A stretch of DNA of 36,960 nucleotides, taken from assembly GCA_947178105.1 (NCBI GenBank), contig CAMWXD010000038.1, positions 1 through 36,960 on the forward strand, in the 5' to 3' direction. Positions within the stretch are counted from its first letter, which is position 1, and each line of letters starts with the position of its first letter. Source of the stretch: an uncultured Eubacterium sp. GTDB lineage: Bacteria; Bacillota; Clostridia; Lachnospirales; Lachnospiraceae. Position numbers and translations under genes: made by a program. Shown here piece by piece: positions 32,508 through 36,960 of the stretch. Below the pieces are notes generated by a model. It made no database searches. It had not been told where the DNA came from and was given only the letters and a program-made list of their open reading frames with translations.

Positions 32508-34433
32508 ATGACAAAGGAAGAACGCTATCAGGCGTCTGCCGAAGAGATTTTAAGGCTGGTCGGCGGAAAAGAAAACATTATCAGCGCCGCTCATTGCGCA
32601 ACCAGGCTCAGGCTGGTTTTAAAAGATGAGGCAAAGGCAGATGTGGATGGAATCCTCAAGGTAGACCTGGTGAAAGGGCAGTTTGCCAATGGAGGCCAGT
32701 TCCAGATTATAATTGGCAGCGGCACCGTAAACGAGGTGTATAAACGATTTATTGAAGCAGGAGGAATTGCGGAAGCAACGAAGAGTGAAGTTAAGCAGGC
32801 GGCAGTGCAGAAGATGAATCCGCTGCAGCGGCTTGTAAAAACGCTGTCGGATGTATTTGTGCCGCTGATTCCGGCGCTGGTTGCCAGTGGTTTGATGATG
32901 GGGTTAAATAATGTGCTTACGGCAAATGGACTGTTTATTTCAGGAAAGTCTTTAGTAGAAGCATATCCGGCGCTTTCTGACATTGCTTCTATGATCAATA
33001 CGTTTGCCAGTGCCGCATATGCCTTTTTGCCGATCCTGATCGGGTTTTCTGCTACAAAAATGTTTGGGGGCAATCCATATCTGGGCGCGGTCATCGGTAT
33101 GATTATGGTTTCTGGAGACTTGCTGAATGCTTATGCATACGGTACTGCCGTAACAGAAGGGACGATTCCGGTATGGAACATCTTCGGATTGACGATCGAA
33201 AAGGTAGGATACCAGGGAACGGTTCTCCCGGTGCTTGCCGCTTCTTATATCCTTTCATTTGTAGAGAAAAAGCTGCATAAGTATATTCCTGAGATTTTGG
33301 ATAATCTTCTTACACCGCTGCTTACGGTTATGATTACCGGCTTCGTTACATTTACGGTCGTAGGAGGAGTCATGAGGACTGCGGGAGATATGCTGACAAA
33401 CAGCTTTGTGTGGATGCATGATACCTTGGGCATTGTTGGCGGTATGGTGTTAGGCTTTTTATATTCTCCGCTTACTATGACGGGTATGCATCACAGCCTG
33501 CTTCCGGTAGATATCCAGATGGTAGCGGCAGGAGGCTCCTTCCTGCTTGCGATTGCGTCCTGCAATAACGTGGCGCAGGGCGGCGCAACCCTTTGCGCCA
33601 TGCTTCGGACAAAGGATAAAAAATTAAAAAGTGTTGCGGCGACTTCCGGCGTATCCGCTATGCTGGGCATTACAGAGCCTGCGATGTTTGGCGTAAACCT
33701 GAAACTGAAATATCCGTTTTATGGCGCTATGGTTGGCGCTGCCCTTGGAGGCGGGTACGTAACTTTGACAAATGTTTTGAATACAGCTCCTGGAACTGCC
33801 GGAATTGTCGGATTTGTCTGTGTGCCTGCGTCAAGTATGCTGAACTTTTTGATCGGTGCGGCAATTTCCATTGCAGCAGGATTTTTCTTTACCTATCTCA
33901 TGTCAAACATGAAAAAGTTCAATAAGGAATTAGAGAGCAGGGAAGCAGAGAAAAAAGAATTCGACAGAACAGAAGAAAACAATGTAATTTGCAGTCCGCT
34001 TACAGGAACAGCCATTCCAATGAGCGAGGTGCCAGATGATACGTTTGCTGCGGAAGTATTGGGAAAGGGAATGGCAGTGATTCCTTCGGAGGGGAAAGTA
34101 GTAGCGCCTTGTGAGGGAGAGGTTTCCACGCTGTTTGATACGAAACACGCCATCGGTATTTCTGCAAAAAACGGGGCAGAACTGCTCATACATGTAGGTG
34201 TGAATACAGTAGAGCTTGAAGGAAAATATTATAAGGCGCATGTCGCGCAGGGCGATCACGTAAAGCCTGGGCAGTTGCTCCTTACGTTTGATATTCAAAA
34301 AATCCAGGAGGCAGGCTATCCGGTGGCAACGCCGGTGATCATTGCCAATACGGAAGATTACAAAGCGGTGGAAGGCTTAAAGACAGGTGAGATTCACTGT
34401 ATGGAGCCTCTTATGAAGCTGGAGGAAGCATAA
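32508..34433 (+). CDS. PTS permease EIIBCA, glucose/sucrose-trehalose superfamily
   Basis: This is a 641-residue protein with a strong AAGGAGG site. EIIB (1 to about 90) has the phosphorylated Cys30 in ISAAHCATRLRL. EIIC (about 105-470) is membrane-embedded with TGMHHSLLPVDIQ and GITEPAMFGVNLKLKYPF, the sugar-binding loop. EIIA (about 495-641) is Crr-like with H562 in ELLIHVGVNTV as the likely phosphorylation site. It imports and phosphorylates an alpha-glucoside using PEP-derived phosphate. The sequence family covers sucrose and trehalose; the neighbouring GH13 suggests an alpha-linked gluco-oligosaccharide. The 3' end overlaps the next gene by 1 bp. Confidence 0.93.
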   Translation: MTKEERYQASAEEILRLVGGKENIISAAHCATRLRLVLKDEAKADVDGILKVDLVKGQFANGGQFQIIIGSGTVNEVYKRFIEAGGIAEATKSEVKQAAVQKMNPLQRLVKTLSDVFVPLIPALVASGLMMGLNNVLTANGLFISGKSLVEAYPALSDIASMINTFASAAYAFLPILIGFSATKMFGGNPYLGAVIGMIMVSGDLLNAYAYGTAVTEGTIPVWNIFGLTIEKVGYQGTVLPVLAASYILSFVEKKLHKYIPEILDNLLTPLLTVMITGFVTFTVVGGVMRTAGDMLTNSFVWMHDTLGIVGGMVLGFLYSPLTMTGMHHSLLPVDIQMVAAGGSFLLAIASCNNVAQGGATLCAMLRTKDKKLKSVAATSGVSAMLGITEPAMFGVNLKLKYPFYGAMVGAALGGGYVTLTNVLNTAPGTAGIVGFVCVPASSMLNFLIGAAISIAAGFFFTYLMSNMKKFNKELESREAEKKEFDRTEENNVICSPLTGTAIPMSEVPDDTFAAEVLGKGMAVIPSEGKVVAPCEGEVSTLFDTKHAIGISAKNGAELLIHVGVNTVELEGKYYKAHVAQGDHVKPGQLLLTFDIQKIQEAGYPVATPVIIANTEDYKAVEGLKTGEIHCMEPLMKLEEA

Positions 34434-35269
34434 TGGCAGATAGAAAAATTGTATTTTTAGATATCGACGGGACATTTACGGTCCCGTTGGAAAAACCGAC
34501 GGTGCTTGCGTCAAGGGCAGTGCGTGAGGCAAGAAAAAATGGGCATAAGGTTTTGCTCAGTACAGGACGGAATATGCCCATTGTAAGCGCGGATGTACTG
34601 GAGGTAGGGTTTGACGGCGTGGTTGCCAGTGCGGGGAGGCATATTGAGATTGGCGGAAAGGTGATCCGTGACAGTGTGCTTCCAGAGGAGACAATCCAAA
34701 ATTGCCTGCAAGTCTTTCATAAATTTGGAATCTATTGCCGCATAGAAAGCCCGGAGGGGATTTATATAGACAACCGCCTTCAGGAAATTCTTATGAGTGC
34801 AGCAGCGGAACTGTCTAATTCGGAGCTTGTTCGGATGAAAAAGGAACTTGCCTCTGATGCCGGGGTAAAGCCGTATACGGAATATCCGCGTAAGGGTGCA
34901 TATAAGCTGGGTTTTATCTGTACAGGGCTGGATGAGCTTGAGAAAACAAAACCATATCTGGAACAGGAGTTTCATTATGTAGTACATCCGTATGCAGAAG
35001 GCGCGGACTGCTATAATGGTGAAATCATACGCAGGGATATGGATAAAGGCGAAGCGATGGAGAGGGTCTGTGCATACTATGGGGCAGATCTGGCAGATAC
35101 GGTTGCCTTCGGTGACAGCATGAATGACTTGCAAATGCTGCAATGTGCAGGGCTTGCCGTCGCAATGGGAAATTCTTGCCAGGAATTAAAAGACAGCGCA
35201 GACGTTGTTTGCGAGAGTGTGGATGAGGATGGAGTCTATTATGAATTTAAGAGACAACATTTGATTTAG
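34433..35269 (+). CDS. HAD-superfamily Cof-type phosphatase
   Basis: This 278-residue protein has motif I FLDIDGTFTVP, motif II LLSTGRN, and the GDSMNDLQMLQCAG motif III/IV typical of Cof/IIB HAD phosphatases. The cap domain lies between about residues 85 and 195. It probably dephosphorylates a sugar phosphate made by the PTS-glucosidase route, relieving sugar-phosphate stress. TAATG couples its start to the PTS gene. Substrate is not readable. Confidence 0.9.
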   Translation: MADRKIVFLDIDGTFTVPLEKPTVLASRAVREARKNGHKVLLSTGRNMPIVSADVLEVGFDGVVASAGRHIEIGGKVIRDSVLPEETIQNCLQVFHKFGIYCRIESPEGIYIDNRLQEILMSAAAELSNSELVRMKKELASDAGVKPYTEYPRKGAYKLGFICTGLDELEKTKPYLEQEFHYVVHPYAEGADCYNGEIIRRDMDKGEAMERVCAYYGADLADTVAFGDSMNDLQMLQCAGLAVAMGNSCQELKDSADVVCESVDEDGVYYEFKRQHLI

Positions 35270-35292
35270 CTGAGAAATCGAGGTTACTTTTC

Positions 35293-35333
35293 AAAAAAAG
35301 GAGCTACGCACTCATTCTTAGTGCGTCAGCTCC
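35293..35333 (-). terminator. Hairpin terminator for the M56 gene, possibly bidirectional
   Basis: GGAGCT/AGCTCC and ACGCACT/AGTGCGT form a long stem with one bulged C around CATTCTT. On the - strand the stem is followed by seven Ts, so it is a good intrinsic terminator for the leftward M56 gene. On the + strand no T-run follows, but it can still separate the PTS operon. Confidence 0.7.
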
Positions 35334-35434
35334 TGTATAAATAGGTGAGTGAATATACCTCAAAGCCTTTATGCTCCATGCCGGTGCGTTTCCATATAGG
35401 GCAGTGCATAATTGATGATTACAACGATAATGAT

Positions 35435-36960
35435 TTAGTCGTAAATAGAGTACACTTTGTTGCTGTGGATATTGCAGTCAGTGGCTCTGGCGCAAATAGC
35501 GCCTACCGATTTGCCCTGGCCGCCTGCGGTTTCAATGTCAAGGCCACGCAGCGTAATGTTGCAGAGCTGCGCGTTTCTTGCAAAGCCAAAGAAACCAATA
35601 ATCTTGACGGTAGGACTTGCCATTGTCAGTCCCTTGATTTTGTAGCCGTTGCCGTTGTACTGTCCTGTGAACGGATTGCTTTTGGTTCCGATTGGCACCC
35701 ACTCTGTCTTGGACATGGTGATATCTGCATTTTGCATATAGTTCTTGTCCAGGCCGTACTGCCCTGTGCCAATGGCCCTTAGGTGGGCTTCGCTTTCCAC
35801 AAGATACCATGTTACACCCTTAACCGTTGCTGTCTTCATAATAACAGCGTCTTCGGCGGTTTTCACTGCTTCTGATTCTGTTATACTTCTATCCGATTTA
35901 GCTTTTATTGATACTTCATTCATCTTTTCATTATCTTTCAAAGCTAAGTTATCGTTAGCAGCAGAAGATGCGGCATACGCACCAGTCACAAAAAAACAAA
36001 CGCAAACAAAAACAGAGAAAATAGCGGTAATAGCAATCATACCATTTGATTGTTTCTTAAATTTCATAATAGCACCTAACCTTTCTTTTAATTGTTCTGC
36101 TCCCTCTGTCATAGTGACGGAAGCCAGAGAACTTTTGTAGGGATTGTTTGACTGCAAAAAGGAAATCAGCGTATCTCCATATTCACGTCTTGCATTGTCG
36201 TCAAGTATGGATATGACTTTTTCATCACACGACAATTCACAAGATTTATTCACTTCCTTTTCCAACAAATATACAAAAGGATTGAACCAATGGGCGCAGA
36301 CAACAATTTGTATCAGCCATTTGTAGAACATATCCCTCTGCTTGTAGTGAATCATTTCATGCACAAAGATATAATACAACGTTTTATCGTCCAATTCGCA
36401 AGCAGGCAAAACAATCCTTGGACGAAAGAAGCCAATCATTATAGGGGAAGCAATCAACGGATTGCGTGATAGCTCCACTCTTGTTCTGATATTCAGCTTT
36501 TCTTCACAATCAGATAACAAATTCAAGATTTTGATGTCTGATACCTCTGTGCTGCCCGCTTTGATGTATTGGGTAAAGCCTTGGTAAATCGTTACCTTAC
36601 GCACAAATAGAACCAATGCAAATGCTGACCAGATAAAAGACAGGCAGACGTATCTGTTAAATGGCTCACGCATAGTGATGGTTATATCCCGGTTTGCCTG
36701 TATCGGTTCTGTTTTACTGTTATCTATATCTGTGGAAGCTGGTACATTCGGACTTGCAGGGATTTCATTTGTTACCGCTGTTGTGTCAGACTTTTCAAAC
36801 AGGCTCCCAACAATCGTAGTATCGGGAGTAAAAGGAAGCAGAAACCGCAACGCAGCAACTATCCAGATATAATACTGCCAACGCTTGCTGAACCTGTTTT
36901 TATAGAGTGGCTTCAATCCCAAAATGAGAAGCAGTAACAGTGCGCCGGAAACAGACAGCG
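35435..36960 (-). CDS. BlaR1/MecR1-like M56 metallopeptidase with GLUG-like C-terminal domain, 5'-truncated at window edge
   Basis: The frame stays open to the right edge, so the start lies beyond the window. About 507 residues are visible. The N-terminal membrane region resembles other Clostridia M56 proteins (LYKNRFSKRWQYYIWIVA). The zinc peptidase domain has VHEMIHYKQRD (HExxH) and the CELSCDE third-ligand region. After a further helix (SVFVCVCFFVTGAYA), an external-looking tail carries NPFTGQYNGNGYKIKGL, a GLUG-type repeat. Such proteins sense external signals and cleave a repressor, as BlaR1 does BlaI; no BlaI-type gene is visible here. The tail may be the sensor. It is convergent with the PTS operon. 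Confidence 0.85.
   Translation of the reverse strand, partial: LSVSGALLLLLILGLKPLYKNRFSKRWQYYIWIVAALRFLLPFTPDTTIVGSLFEKSDTTAVTNEIPASPNVPASTDIDNSKTEPIQANRDITITMREPFNRYVCLSFIWSAFALVLFVRKVTIYQGFTQYIKAGSTEVSDIKILNLLSDCEEKLNIRTRVELSRNPLIASPIMIGFFRPRIVLPACELDDKTLYYIFVHEMIHYKQRDMFYKWLIQIVVCAHWFNPFVYLLEKEVNKSCELSCDEKVISILDDNARREYGDTLISFLQSNNPYKSSLASVTMTEGAEQLKERLGAIMKFKKQSNGMIAITAIFSVFVCVCFFVTGAYAASSAANDNLALKDNEKMNEVSIKAKSDRSITESEAVKTAEDAVIMKTATVKGVTWYLVESEAHLRAIGTGQYGLDKNYMQNADITMSKTEWVPIGTKSNPFTGQYNGNGYKIKGLTMASPTVKIIGFFGFARNAQLCNITLRGLDIETAGGQGKSVGAICARATDCNIHSNKVYSIYD

Noticed and set aside
34511..35143. 210-codon open frame on the - strand
   Set aside because: Shadow of the HAD phosphatase gene; low-quality composition and no family resemblance.
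1..36960. tRNA, rRNA, transposase or phage genes
   Set aside because: No cloverleaf-like sequence, rRNA segment, transposase or phage protein motif was recognised on either strand.

Overview
The window looks like a chromosomal segment from a Gram-positive Clostridia-type bacterium, probably Lachnospiraceae-like. This is inferred from strong GGAGG-type ribosome sites with frequent GTG/TTG starts, a TagGH/Wzm-Wzt type glycan ABC exporter next to WbsX and RgpF domains, a DUF3877-type protein, an EIIBCA PTS permease and a BlaR1-like M56 peptidase. Base composition by eye is uneven. The first ~1.8 kb and everything after ~27.6 kb are moderately GC-rich, while ~2-27.6 kb is clearly AT-rich.

Region 1 (1-27,599, all + strand) is one surface-glycan locus with almost no gaps; many genes overlap by 4-35 bp and look translationally coupled. 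It begins inside a GT4-GT2 fusion. A GT2-WbsX fusion, an ABC permease and an ABC ATPase with an unusual zinc-ribbon/methyltransferase-like tail follow. Next is a 1451-residue protein joining methyltransferase, coiled coil, WbsX and both RgpF halves. A membrane block comes after it: a YfhO-like protein with a duplicated N-terminal unit, a GtrB/DPM-type GT2, a GT-C-like membrane protein and a PF03706-type membrane protein. Then come a GT4, three extended SDR nucleotide-sugar enzymes (one a clear UDP-glucuronate 4-epimerase), a UDP-sugar 6-dehydrogenase, two small methyltransferases, a second DPM-like GT2 and a second GT-C-like membrane protein. My reading is that cytosolic enzymes build and cap a uronic-acid-containing glycan, the ABC pair exports it, and polyprenyl-phosphate-sugar-dependent membrane enzymes decorate it outside.

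The most striking observation is a pair of long G homopolymers in this AT-rich cluster: G9 in the GT-C gene (15961-15969, in frame) and G8 in a methyltransferase gene (20529-20536, out of frame). Both lie in the same codon context, (A/C)GG GGG GGG GTA when there are nine Gs. Nine Gs reads through in both genes, and eight Gs creates an immediate TAG or TAA in both. This suggests a slipped-strand phase-variation switch for glycan structure, with one gene ON and one OFF in this sequence. A homopolymer sequencing error is the main alternative for the G8 site.

Region 2 (27,600-29,760) holds a cytosolic Asp-box beta-propeller protein on the - strand and a DUF3877-like gene on the + strand. The latter has a near-consensus promoter, a perfect palindromic operator candidate and a T-rich 12-bp tandem repeat. 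Region 3 (29,838-35,333) is a sugar-utilisation unit: an AraC-type regulator divergent from a DexB/MalL-like GH13 glucosidase, an EIIBCA PTS permease and a Cof-type HAD phosphatase. Region 4 (to the right edge) is a 5'-truncated BlaR1-like M56 peptidase on the - strand with a GLUG-like tail. No tRNA, rRNA, CRISPR array or transposase was seen.
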